Shown here: piece after piece, positions 50,183 through 58,417 of the stretch | How the letters are laid out: each line of letters begins with the position of its first letter | Position numbering within the stretch: the stretch's first letter is position 1 | Assembly (NCBI RefSeq): GCF_020554865.1 | Contig: NZ_JAJCIC010000010.1 | Location: 62,001 to 126,000 of the forward strand | Length of the DNA: 64,000 nucleotides | Reading direction: 5' to 3' | Origin: Lacrimispora sp. 210928-DFI.3.58 | GTDB lineage: Bacteria > Bacillota > Clostridia > Lachnospirales > Lachnospiraceae | The notes under the pieces: model-generated | Told to the model about the DNA's origin: nothing | What the model saw: only the letters and a program-made list of their open reading frames with translations | The model's database searches: none | Program-made: the position numbers and the translations under genes

Positions 50183-51118
50183 TTACAGGTGCGGCAGATT
50201 CGTTCTGTAATGCCGGAGCTCTTCTTCGCTGACTTCAGAAATAATCCCGTCAAGAGCTGCCAGCAGCTTTTCTTTATCCTCCGGAAGCCTGCCTCTGAGC
50301 TGAAAAGCATTGGAGGCTCCCATCGCGGCGAAGTATGTTGAAATATTCAGGCTTTCTACCAGAGTTCGCAGCTCCCGGTATTTTTCCAGTTCTCCCTCCT
50401 CCTTCCAGCTTCCATTTTGAATTTCCTGATACAGTTCGGAGTCGGGATAAATGGTCAGCATGTTGGGGCCTACCAGAAACGGATGCAGCTGATTGAAAAT
50501 CTTCGCGGTGGCTTTCGCGCCGGATTCACCGTTCCCTTTTCCGGAAACACTGGTCAGGTAGAAGAAGCCGTACTCGATTCCCGCCAGCTCCAGCCTTTTG
50601 CATTGTGTCAGAATGTCCTGGGAAGTATAGCCTTTCCTCATAAAAGCCAATGCCCCATCATCTCCGGTTTCTACTCCGATGGTCAGCCCGTTATATCCGG
50701 CCTGCCGAAGTTTGATAAGCTCTTCATCTGTTTTCTTTACCGAATCCGTAATGCGGGCAAAACAGCCGATGGATTCAACGGAAGGCAGGTACTTTCGGAT
50801 GAGCTCTGCAATTTGAAGCAGCTTTTCTGTTTTCAAGACAAAGGGATTGGCTCCGGTCAGGAAAACACGCCGGAATGGCTCCGGTCTGTCCTTTCCCTGA
50901 AGACGGGTCAGCATCCTTGAATAAGGATTTGTGCGCAGCATCTGCGCTTCCAGTAAATCGCTCTCAATGTCTTCCATGGGCGACATCCTGAATTTAAAGG
51001 GCAAATCGTTGTACAGCGTGCAGAATTTACACCTGTGATGGGTGCAGCCTGCTGTCACCTCCAGCAGAAGCGATTCTGCCTCATAGGGAGGGCGCCAAAT
51101 AGTTCCTGTGTAATGCAT
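50183..51118 (-). CDS. Radical SAM protein (HemN/Elp3-type cluster motif)
   Basis: This is a 311-residue protein. LLLEVTAGCTHHRCKFCTLY has a CX4CX2C cluster motif, the spacing used in the YhcC/HemN-like group. FRRVFLTGANPFVLKTEKLL, SVESIGCFARITDSVKKTDE and YNGLTIGVETGDDGALAFMR follow the barrel with the E-T-G-x-D pattern. The last 70 residues are helical. Function unknown; often paired with redox-responsive regulators. Start ATG 51118 in the palindromic region divergent from HxlR (51296). A 47-bp piece of its 3' end is repeated at 47459. Confidence 0.88.
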   Translation of the reverse strand: MHYTGTIWRPPYEAESLLLEVTAGCTHHRCKFCTLYNDLPFKFRMSPMEDIESDLLEAQMLRTNPYSRMLTRLQGKDRPEPFRRVFLTGANPFVLKTEKLLQIAELIRKYLPSVESIGCFARITDSVKKTDEELIKLRQAGYNGLTIGVETGDDGALAFMRKGYTSQDILTQCKRLELAGIEYGFFYLTSVSGKGNGESGAKATAKIFNQLHPFLVGPNMLTIYPDSELYQEIQNGSWKEEGELEKYRELRTLVESLNISTYFAAMGASNAFQLRGRLPEDKEKLLAALDGIISEVSEEELRHYRTNLPHL

Positions 51119-51223
51119 AATAAACACCTCATATGGATTGATTATGTGCGGGCAACGAGGCAAACCTGCACATGACTGTCTCGTTGAGAATATTATAGCA
51201 GGACGCAGCAAAAATAAAAGTAC

Positions 51224-51250
51224 GGTACTTTTTTGAAGTACCTTTATAAT
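51224..51250 (+). promoter_or_regulatory. HxlR promoter with operator dyad
   Basis: GGTACTT-TTTTG-AAGTACC (51224-51242) immediately upstream of TATAAT (51245-51250). The dyad sits over the -35 region, as expected for autorepression by an HxlR-type protein. The same half-sites occur upstream of the other HxlR gene (55641-55667) and in the decayed copy at 46940. Confidence 0.7.
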
Positions 51251-51295
51251 TTGCGTGAAACGTGTTATGCTGATGATACAAGGGAGATGAAGCAA

Positions 51296-51640
51296 ATGAG
51301 GAAATCAGAATCTGCTGTCAATCGGTGCAAGACAATTTCTACGGTGCAGAAGCTGTTGGGCGGAAAGTATAAGATTGAGCTTCTTTGGTATATTGGCAAA
51401 TGTGATATTAGACGGTTCGGACAGCTTCGCCGCCAGATCGGGGAGATATCGGAAAGCTCTTTGACGAAACAGCTTCGGGAATTGGAGGCTGATGGATTCA
51501 TCGTCCGCCATGACTTTTGTGAGGTGCCTCCGCGTGTAGAGTACAGCCTGACAGAGCTTGGCAAAAGCTTTTTGTCCGTCCTTGATTGTATGAAGGCCTG
51601 GGGAGATGAGAACCTGCCCTTTTACGGGGCAGATATATAG
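51296..51640 (+). CDS. HxlR-family transcriptional regulator 1
   Basis: This is a 114-residue winged-helix protein: TVQKLLGGKYKIELLWYIGK, RFGQLRRQIGEISESSLTKQ, LRELEADGFIVRHDFCEVPP and RVEYSLTELGKSFLSVLDCM follow the HxlR pattern. Two cysteines (Cys11 and Cys75) could allow redox or electrophile sensing, as in several HxlR members. ATG 51296 lies 10 bases after AAGGGAG; an in-frame ATG three codons earlier is too close to it. Divergent radical SAM gene is the likely target. Confidence 0.93.
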   Translation: MRKSESAVNRCKTISTVQKLLGGKYKIELLWYIGKCDIRRFGQLRRQIGEISESSLTKQLRELEADGFIVRHDFCEVPPRVEYSLTELGKSFLSVLDCMKAWGDENLPFYGADI

Positions 51641-51659
51641 GTGTACGTTTCAGAAGGTT

Positions 51660-51690
51660 CCATCAGTTCCAATGTTCGGAAAATGAGCGA
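51660..51690 (+). repeat. Short copy of the 56825 gene's 3' region
   Basis: CATCAGTTCCAATGTTCGGA and following bases match 57329-57358 (encoding ISSNVRKMSE in the 56825 gene) with about four differences. Another small scar of duplication in this part of the window. Confidence 0.5.
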
Positions 51691-51831
51691 AAATCCAAGA
51701 CAGAAGAGTGGAAATTTTCTATGAATTAATATATAATTCAAGTAATTATCTGAGTTATATAGCCCGTGTTGTAAGAGGGAGAACGCTTATAAAATAATTC
51801 AAAACGTAAAAAGTGATAAGAGGTATGAAAA

Positions 51832-54765
51832 ATGCAGTCTGATAATAACCGAAAAATGTGGATGCAGATTCTGTTTGCCTGTATTCTGTTAGCGTTTGTT
51901 GTCTTTATATCCGTTATTTTTACAAAGGAAAATAACGAGCGTATTATCCGGCAAAATGAAAATTATGTGGAGGATGTCACGGTTCAGATGGCAGAACGGA
52001 TTGATGACATTTTGGCAAGCGCGCAGAATAGTATTAATACCATGGCGTATTTGTATGGAAAGTCATTGGAATCGCCAGAGGTAGATGCAAACGCATTGAA
52101 GGATATGGCTGAGAATTCAGTTTTTGAGTATGTGGAATTCGTAGACAAAAACGGGATAGATCTTACATTTGAAGGTAAAAAGGCAGATGTTTCAGACCGA
52201 GAATATTATATAGAAGGAATGAAAGGGAACTCTGGTGTATTTGTGACCCTTCAATCCAGAATTACGAATGAAACGCTGGTGAGCTTCTATACGCCTTTGC
52301 GTTATAAGGATGAAATTATTGGAGTGCTAAATGGAATATATGGGGAAGAAGGAATGCGGAGGCTTCTTTCTACGAAATTTTTTGGTACACAGGCAAAAAC
52401 CTATCTCTGTACAGGGGATGGAACGGTTATTTCCAGCTTCGGTGATGATAAAGCTCCTAAAAACATGCTTGATGCGTTGCCAGGAACCATAAAGGTATCG
52501 GAGGAATCTCTTAAAGACATCCGGCAGGCCTTTGAAAAACATGAGTCCTGCGGTTACAGGTATGATGGCAAACAGGGGACAGGGAATGCGTATCTTACAG
52601 GAATTTCCCAGAATGACTGGATGCTCATGCAGACATTTCCGTCTGCGGTTACAAATAATATGATAGAAAAAGCCAATGCTGCTGGAATACAGATGGAAGG
52701 CTGTCTGATTTTTGCGTTTAGCATATATATCCTTGGCTTGATTTTTCTAAATTGGAAGCAAAAGAAGCTGCTGGTATCACAAAAGCAGGAAATGTCCCGT
52801 ATTGTTGATGGAGTGACAAATTTATTTACCCGGTTTGTTGTAGTGGATCTGAAAAATGATACCTATGAATACCTTAAGAACAGGGATAAGGAACATCTGG
52901 AAAAGGGAAAGTATTCGGATTTAGCGGCCTATTTCTCGCCCCGGTATATTGTAGAAGACGGTGCGGAGGATATGCCGACTGTCATATCGAAGGATTATAT
53001 TCAGCTGCATATGGACGAAAATACCCCATATCTGCAATTTGAGTACCGGATTCAGCGGGAGAGCCAGTGTTGGGAACATATATCAATTTTAAGCTTGGAA
53101 CGGGAAAATGGTGTTCCAACCATTATCCTATATGCGATTCAGGATGTAACGGAATTAAAAAGGGAGGAGCTTAGAAACCGGACGGCTTTAAAAGAAGCAT
53201 TTCAGGCAGCAGAGGCGGCAAATCATGCCAAGAGTGATTTCCTCTCCAGGATGTCCCACGATATTCGTACGCCAATGAATGCTATTATGGGTATGACTGC
53301 CGTAGCGGCTATGAATATTGATGATAAGGAAAGGCTTAAGGATTGTCTTAACAAGATCACCCTCTCCAGCCGTCATCTGCTGGCTTTGATCAATGATGTG
53401 CTGGATATGTCCAAAATTGAGAGCGGAAAGGTAACATTGTCCGAAGAAGAATTTGATATGGCAAAAATGGTAGAAAATCTGTTGGCAATTATCCATCCGC
53501 AGATTCAGGAAAAGAATCAGCAGCTTAAGGTAAATATTTCTAATATTACCCATGAGGATGTGATTGGAGATCTATTGCATTTACAGCAGGTATTCGTGAA
53601 TATTATGGGTAACGCTGTGAAATTTACGCCAGAGGGAGGTACGATTTCCTTTAGTATTTGTGAAAAACCATCCTGCATAGAGGGTAGTGGATGCTATGAA
53701 TTTATTTTTGAAGATACCGGTATTGGTATGAAGGAGGAGTTTGTAGAAACAATTTTTGAGCCCTTTGCCCGTGAGAATAGGACCAGAAGCCAGAATATTG
53801 AGGGAACAGGGCTTGGTATGTCTATTGCAAATAACATTGTCAGGATGATGAACGGGAGTATTCAGGTCGAGAGTACCCTTGGCGTGGGTTCTAAATTCAC
53901 TGTGCGGCTATATCTGAAATTACAGAATGTGAAAACGGAAGTGGTAAAATGCCTGAAGGATTTAAAGGTGCTGGTGGCAGATGATGAACCGGATGCCTGT
54001 GAAAGTGCCTGTGAGATCTTAAGGGGTATCGGCATGTCCTCAGATGGCGTATTAAGTGGAGATGAGGCGATCCGGAAATTATCAGAAGCACATGAAAATG
54101 CAGAGGATTATGCTGTAGTGATTCTGGATTGGAAGATGCCTGGAAAATGCGGCGTGGAAACGGCAAGAGAAATACGCAGGCAGCTGGGCCACGATGTTCC
54201 GATTATTATTCTTTCCGCCTATGATTGGTCCTCGATTGAACAGGAAGCAAGAGAAGCAGGTGTCAATGCCTTTATCGCAAAACCATTATTTAAGTCACGC
54301 CTGATTTATGTACTGAAATTCCTGATTGAGAAGCGGGAGGAAGAAGAAAAGTCGGATATTGATGAGCTGGGAGAAAAGGATTACAGTGGTAAAAGAGTTC
54401 TCTTGGTAGAAGATGGTGACCTGAATTTGGAAATTGCTGAGACGTTGCTGGAGTTTATCGGCATTGCAGTAGAAACAGCGAGGGACGGACAGCAGGCAGT
54501 GGATATTCTGTTAGAAAAACCAGAAAATTACTTCGATTTGGTTCTTATGGATATTCAGATGCCTAACAAGAATGGCTATGAGGCGACAAAAGAAATCAGG
54601 GCCTCCGCCAGAGAGGATTTAAAAGTAATACCGATTGTTGCTATGAGTGCGGATGCATTTTCGGATGATATTCAAAGAGCCTTATCCGTGGGAATGAATG
54701 ATCATGTTGCAAAACCGATTGAGCTTCCCAAATTATCAGCAGCCATAGAAAAGTGGATAAAATAA
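51832..54765 (+). CDS. Hybrid sensor histidine kinase with two receiver domains
   Basis: This is a 977-residue protein. TM1 lies at 11-31 and TM2 at about 290-308, bracketing a dCache-type extracellular sensor (about 35-285). A PAS-like segment follows (about 320-440), then the dimerisation helix with SRMSHDIRTPMNAIMG (phospho-His at 476), an ATPase domain with N-box NIMGNAVKFTPEGG (about 590) and FEDTGIGM (about 627). Receiver 1 has VLVADDEP with Asp766 in VILDWKMPG; receiver 2 has VLLVEDGD with Asp907 in VLMDIQMPN. The gene is not next to a response regulator with an output domain, so phosphotransfer to an Hpt protein is expected; an Hpt gene occurs at 63302 (link is speculative). Confidence 0.95.
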   Translation: MQSDNNRKMWMQILFACILLAFVVFISVIFTKENNERIIRQNENYVEDVTVQMAERIDDILASAQNSINTMAYLYGKSLESPEVDANALKDMAENSVFEYVEFVDKNGIDLTFEGKKADVSDREYYIEGMKGNSGVFVTLQSRITNETLVSFYTPLRYKDEIIGVLNGIYGEEGMRRLLSTKFFGTQAKTYLCTGDGTVISSFGDDKAPKNMLDALPGTIKVSEESLKDIRQAFEKHESCGYRYDGKQGTGNAYLTGISQNDWMLMQTFPSAVTNNMIEKANAAGIQMEGCLIFAFSIYILGLIFLNWKQKKLLVSQKQEMSRIVDGVTNLFTRFVVVDLKNDTYEYLKNRDKEHLEKGKYSDLAAYFSPRYIVEDGAEDMPTVISKDYIQLHMDENTPYLQFEYRIQRESQCWEHISILSLERENGVPTIILYAIQDVTELKREELRNRTALKEAFQAAEAANHAKSDFLSRMSHDIRTPMNAIMGMTAVAAMNIDDKERLKDCLNKITLSSRHLLALINDVLDMSKIESGKVTLSEEEFDMAKMVENLLAIIHPQIQEKNQQLKVNISNITHEDVIGDLLHLQQVFVNIMGNAVKFTPEGGTISFSICEKPSCIEGSGCYEFIFEDTGIGMKEEFVETIFEPFARENRTRSQNIEGTGLGMSIANNIVRMMNGSIQVESTLGVGSKFTVRLYLKLQNVKTEVVKCLKDLKVLVADDEPDACESACEILRGIGMSSDGVLSGDEAIRKLSEAHENAEDYAVVILDWKMPGKCGVETAREIRRQLGHDVPIIILSAYDWSSIEQEAREAGVNAFIAKPLFKSRLIYVLKFLIEKREEEEKSDIDELGEKDYSGKRVLLVEDGDLNLEIAETLLEFIGIAVETARDGQQAVDILLEKPENYFDLVLMDIQMPNKNGYEATKEIRASAREDLKVIPIVAMSADAFSDDIQRALSVGMNDHVAKPIELPKLSAAIEKWIK

Positions 54766-54867
54766 GCCCGGGTATCATATTTCATATAGACGATTTCAAT
54801 GGCTTTCCACCTCCGCCTGAAAACAAGGATTTTATATTTCAAATATAATTTAGGAGGATTTATAAGA

Positions 54868-54957
54868 ATGGAGAAGGTTGGTGGAGCCAGTGGCAAAAAG
54901 AGTCACGGAGCTTATAAAAGAGGGCGCTGCATGATCATCAGAACAGAGAGAGATTGA
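54868..54957 (+). CDS. Possible 29-residue basic peptide
   Basis: ATG 54868 follows TTAGGAGG with good spacing. The peptide MEKVGGASGKKSHGAYKRGR and nine further residues is strongly basic with no hydrophobic segment. It overlaps the terminator hairpin that follows. It may be the relic of a larger gene or a translated leader; evidence is limited to the binding site. Confidence 0.25.
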   Translation: MEKVGGASGKKSHGAYKRGRCMIIRTERD

Positions 54958-54974
54958 GCGGTGCCCTCTTTTTG
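54919..54974 (+). terminator. Terminator between the hybrid kinase and the flavin reductase
   Basis: AGAGGGCGC and GTGCCCTCT pair with a long loop, followed by TTTTTG. It probably ends the transcript from the hybrid kinase side. Confidence 0.6.
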
Positions 54975-54988
54975 TATGCCAGCAAATT

Positions 54989-55561
54989 TTATTTTTTCAT
55001 CAGTTCAATGCCGGCATTCCAAGCAGTTGCAACTTTTTCTCCGGTGGAGTAGTAACCATTTTGGAATTGATCAAACATTAGCGCCCGAAGTTTTTTCGGA
55101 TCGATCTTACCATTTTCAGAAAGCACGGCTTCTTCTGCCTTGACATTTATAATCTTTCCGACGATTCCAGACACATGCTCTGTTTCCAAAAATTCCAGTA
55201 ATTCGCATTCCATAACGACAGGGAATTCCTCAATGATCGGAGCATTTACTTTGTCGCTCTTTACAGCATGGTAACCGGTACGTTCAAACTTATCATTTAT
55301 TTTGTTTCCGGAAGCGATACCAAAGAAATCTGCGACATCTGTATGTGCTTCATCAGCCAAAGCTACGGTAAAAGCTTTACTTTCCTGAATATTTAGCCAA
55401 GTCTTCTTACCTTTGCCGATAAACAGAATGATTTTATCCATATCGCAGATCTGTCCCCAAGCTGCATTCATTACATTTACTTTTTCGTTTGCGTCATATG
55501 CTGCTACCATCAGAACGGGCATTGGATAGACAGCTGGAACGACACCCATATTTTTTTTCAT
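54989..55561 (-). CDS. Flavin reductase-like (FMN-binding split barrel) protein
   Basis: This is a 190-residue protein. VVPAVYPMPVLMVAAYDANE, VNVMNAAWGQICDMDKIILF, KKTWLNIQESKAFTVALADE, ADFFGIASGNKINDKFERTG and FPVVMECELLEFLETEHVSG follow the flavin reductase domain with FMN-contacting loops. The family includes NAD(P)H:FMN reductases and flavoredoxins. It is divergent from HxlR 2 (55684) with operator half-sites between, a common arrangement in which HxlR controls an oxidoreductase. ATG 55561 follows GGAGG. Confidence 0.92.
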   Translation of the reverse strand: MKKNMGVVPAVYPMPVLMVAAYDANEKVNVMNAAWGQICDMDKIILFIGKGKKTWLNIQESKAFTVALADEAHTDVADFFGIASGNKINDKFERTGYHAVKSDKVNAPIIEEFPVVMECELLEFLETEHVSGIVGKIINVKAEEAVLSENGKIDPKKLRALMFDQFQNGYYSTGEKVATAWNAGIELMKK

Positions 55562-55640
55562 ATTGTACCTCCGTATAATGATTTGATTGCATTTTTTAAT
55601 GAATCTATTTATAATTATATTGATATTAAGAAAAAATAAC

Positions 55641-55667
55641 AAGTACCATCTTTTGAGTTAGGTACTT
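55641..55667. promoter_or_regulatory. HxlR-type operator between flavin reductase and HxlR 2
   Basis: AAGTACC (55641-55647) and GGTACTT (55661-55667) form an inverted pair 13 bases apart, using the same half-site as the HxlR 1 operator, between the two divergent starts. Confidence 0.6.
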
Positions 55668-55683
55668 ACTTTGGAGAAAGTAT

Positions 55684-56016
55684 ATGATAAAGAATTATAT
55701 TGAAAATGCGAATTTTGAAGATACAGGCTTCCGATATACGCTGTCTCTGATTTCGGGCAAATATAAAATGGTTATTCTTTATTGCCTAATGGAATATCAG
55801 CCGGTACGTTTTAATGAACTGCAACGATATCTGAAGAAAATTTCGGATAAGACGCTGAGTCAAAATTTAAAGGAATTGGAAAATGATGATTTGATTCACA
55901 GAGAGGTGTACCCGCAGATTCCACCGAGGGTTGAGTATTCTTTAACAGAGAGAGGTGCATCACTTATGAAGGTTTTGGATCAATTATGCGTATGGGGTGA
56001 AGAGAACCGGAGATGA
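55684..56016 (+). CDS. HxlR-family transcriptional regulator 2
   Basis: This is a 110-residue winged-helix protein: TLSLISGKYKMVILYCLMEY, RFNELQRYLKKISDKTLSQN, LKELENDDLIHREVYPQIPP and RVEYSLTERGASLMKVLDQL. Only Cys43 and Cys103-type positions are available for redox sensing. ATG 55684 follows GGAGAAAG. Divergent from the flavin reductase gene, which it likely represses. Confidence 0.93.
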   Translation: MIKNYIENANFEDTGFRYTLSLISGKYKMVILYCLMEYQPVRFNELQRYLKKISDKTLSQNLKELENDDLIHREVYPQIPPRVEYSLTERGASLMKVLDQLCVWGEENRR

Positions 56017-56176
56017 GATAGACGTGAAATTGTTTCATAAAAGCGAAAAGACAGGAAAACTGCAGCTATTTGGTCTTATCTGACTATCTTCAGTTTAAAC
56101 CGGAAACGATATTATAGCAATGATAAAGAAAATAGAGTGGCAAATCGGAATATAAATTTGAGAGAAAGGACTGGAT

Positions 56177-56587
56177 ATGACAACATCAAATATAAAGGCT
56201 ATTATCCAATGTGATATTCATAAGATCTGGGAAACCATATTAGCGGTTGAGTGTTACCATACATGGCGAAGTGATGTGAGCAAAACAGAAGTGATAGATG
56301 AAAAACACTTTATAGAATATACCAAAGATGGCTATCCAACTACGTTTACGGTTACTGTGGTTGAACCGCACAGACGCTGGGAGCTTGATATGGAAAACAG
56401 CCATATAAAAGGACACTGCACTGGCGTATTTGCGTCGAAAGGCAGTGAAACAGAAATCGAATTTACCGCATATGTAACAGCAAAAAAGCTTTTTATGAGA
56501 CCCATTGGTAAAAGCGTATTTGAAAAAGTGTATTTGAAAAAGGAGCTGGAACAATTTGTGATAGATTTAAAGAAAGCACTCGGTTGA
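56177..56587 (+). CDS. SRPBCC (START-like) family protein
   Basis: This is a 136-residue single-domain protein: STSNIKAIIQCDIHKIWETI-like start, LAVECYHTWRSDVSKTEVID, FIEYTKDGYPTTFTVTVVEP, RRWELDMENSHIKGHCTGVF and MRPIGKSVFEKVYLKKELEQ. This matches the polyketide cyclase/AHSA1-like SRPBCC fold with a hydrophobic pocket. GAGAAAGG precedes ATG. Ligand and role unknown. Between it and the next gene is about 240 bases with fragments only. Confidence 0.85.
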   Translation: MTTSNIKAIIQCDIHKIWETILAVECYHTWRSDVSKTEVIDEKHFIEYTKDGYPTTFTVTVVEPHRRWELDMENSHIKGHCTGVFASKGSETEIEFTAYVTAKKLFMRPIGKSVFEKVYLKKELEQFVIDLKKALG

Positions 56588-56824
56588 TAAATTCCAGTTT
56601 ATCAGAAGGACAGCAAAAACCAGTTGGAACAGTCAATAGATCCTCACCTGTGAGTCAGGCGGTCAGATGAAGAACTTTGTTGATACAGACGCTTGGCCTG
56701 TTGTGGACATCACTGAAAGATTAGCAAACTGTGGAGGATTTTATGAAAGAGTGCAACGAGACAGGAGTTAAGTCGGATTTGTAAGGCAGGAAAATATGAT
56801 ATCGATATACATGGAGAAAAAAAT

Positions 56825-57412
56825 ATGGCAGGATTCATTACATACTGGCCGAAGGAGCAGATCAGGGAATTAAAAAAGAATAAGGATAACGGGCCGATCC
56901 AGGTTGTATTTGGCAGCATCCACACAAAGATGCCTTCCATAAAGTGCGTAAAAGAGGGAGATGTCATTTATCCGGTTACAGTAAGTGACGGAACGTTGTG
57001 TGTGGTGGCAAGGCTTCCGGTTGAGAAGATTGAGCCGGCATATGAGTACCTGGTTCGAGAATTAGGGAACCCTTGCGGGGCTCTTATACCGGAAGATAAA
57101 GACTGGAACTGGAGAGAGTATTATGGCAAGGTGCCTGTAAAGCCGCACAGCTGCCATCAGAGCCCCTTTAACTGCTGTTCCGAAACTGCAGCTGTCAGCA
57201 CACATGGCTCGTCCATCGAACTGCGCCCAATCCCGAAGGAGAAACTGCCGCAGTTGATGTTTGGGCCGACAAAGGCAAAACAGAAGCCGATGCTGTTGGA
57301 CAAGAACGGCAGTCCGAAAGTAATTTCTATCAGTTCCAATGTCCGGAAGATGAGTGAGGAAACGCAGGAGCTATTTGATTCATTGTTCTTGTTACATAGG
57401 AAACTCCTTTAG
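56825..57412 (+). CDS. Conserved hypothetical protein
   Basis: This is a 195-residue soluble protein. The first 90 residues (YWPKEQIRELKKNKDNGPIQ, CVKEGDVIYPVTVSDGTLCV, VARLPVEKIEPAYEYLVREL) look like a small beta-rich domain; the middle holds a Cys/His cluster (KPHSCHQSPFNCCSETAAVS) that might bind metal; the end is RPIPKEKLPQLMFGPTKAKQ and a helical VRKMSEETQELFDSLF. I do not recognise a named family. ATG 56825 follows GGAG. A fragment of its 3' end recurs at 51660. Confidence 0.6.
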   Translation: MAGFITYWPKEQIRELKKNKDNGPIQVVFGSIHTKMPSIKCVKEGDVIYPVTVSDGTLCVVARLPVEKIEPAYEYLVRELGNPCGALIPEDKDWNWREYYGKVPVKPHSCHQSPFNCCSETAAVSTHGSSIELRPIPKEKLPQLMFGPTKAKQKPMLLDKNGSPKVISISSNVRKMSEETQELFDSLFLLHRKLL

Positions 57413-57426
57413 AGCTTCCTGTGTAT
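57396..57426 (+). repeat. Small AGGAAAC...GCTTCCT hairpin, copy 1
   Basis: ACATAGGAAACTCCTTTAGA then GCTTCCTGTGT forms a hairpin at the end of the 56825 gene. A similar one, GTAGGAAACC...GGAGCTTTCC, lies at 62041-62070. Probably a small interspersed palindromic repeat. Confidence 0.45.
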
Positions 57427-57561
57427 GCTCCGCAGCAGATTTGGGAAAAGAAAACAAAAAAACCGCAAGATATATGAAACAAAAACATTTTCCCTCTGAT
57501 ACAATTCAATTCAAAATACCATCCAAGGTATGGCAGAACGAAGAGGAGGGAGGAAAATACA

Positions 57562-58416
57562 GTGCCGGGGAACATTAAAAATGTGACAGTCGCGATTGAT
57601 TATATAGAGGATCATTTATCCGGTAAATTAGAACTAGGGACTGTTGCAGATGCCATGCACTATTCAAAATTCCATCTGCACCGCATGTTTACAGAAACAG
57701 TCGGCTTGACAATACACGAATATGTCCAGCGCCGCCAATTGACAGAAGCCGCAAAGCTGTTGGCTTTTTCGGATGAACCGATCCTTGATATTGCGCTGCT
57801 TGCCGGTTATGAAAGCCAGCAGGCTTTTACTGCTGTTTTCAAGACCATGTATAAAAAGACGCCGAAGCAATACCGGGAAGATGGAGAATTTTATCCATTG
57901 CAGTTAAGGTGTATTTTGAAAGAAAATCCGGCAAAATTGGAAAAATTTTCCTCCTGGCAGGAAGGGATTGATTTTGCTGCTTATGAAGACATTCCTCAGT
58001 GGATGGATCTGGTTCATCTCGTGATTGGCGGATTTCCGAATCTGAACGAAAAGGACTATCTGAGCCGGCTGGAAGAATATATCCGGTACAAAAGGGCGTT
58101 GATCCTAAAAGATCAGGATACTGCAATCGGAATCATGGCCTTTCACGAAGAAACAGGGAGCATTGATTTTTTAGGGATTCACCCTCAATATCGGAAATTT
58201 GGAATCACAAGTGCCTTTTTGATGAAAGCATGGAGCAGGCTTTTAGATCCCCATATGGATATTACAGTCACAACCTTTCGGGAAGGCGATAAGGCTGATA
58301 CTGGCTACCGCAGCACCATTCAAAAGCTTGGATTTGCCGAAGCAGAATTATTGACGGAATTTGGCTATCCGACACAACGGTTTATTTTGCAGAAGGAGCG
58401 TTTGGGGGGAGCATAG
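57562..58416 (+). CDS. AraC-type HTH regulator fused to a GNAT acetyltransferase domain
   Basis: This is a 284-residue protein. Residues about 5-110 are the AraC double HTH (AIDYIEDHLSGKLELGTVAD, YSKFHLHRMFTETVGLTIHE, YVQRRQLTEAAKLLAFSDEP, ILDIALLAGYESQQAFTAVF, KTMYKKTPKQYR). Residues about 150-280 form a GNAT-like fold with SIDFLGIHPQYRKFGITSAF as the acetyl-CoA motif A (Q/R-x-x-G-x-A/T). GTG 57562 follows GAGGAGGGAGG. It is immediately upstream of the MATE pump (2 bases), so it probably controls it. A fused acetyltransferase where a ligand domain usually sits is unusual. Confidence 0.88.
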   Translation: MPGNIKNVTVAIDYIEDHLSGKLELGTVADAMHYSKFHLHRMFTETVGLTIHEYVQRRQLTEAAKLLAFSDEPILDIALLAGYESQQAFTAVFKTMYKKTPKQYREDGEFYPLQLRCILKENPAKLEKFSSWQEGIDFAAYEDIPQWMDLVHLVIGGFPNLNEKDYLSRLEEYIRYKRALILKDQDTAIGIMAFHEETGSIDFLGIHPQYRKFGITSAFLMKAWSRLLDPHMDITVTTFREGDKADTGYRSTIQKLGFAEAELLTEFGYPTQRFILQKERLGGA

Positions 58417-58417
58417 A

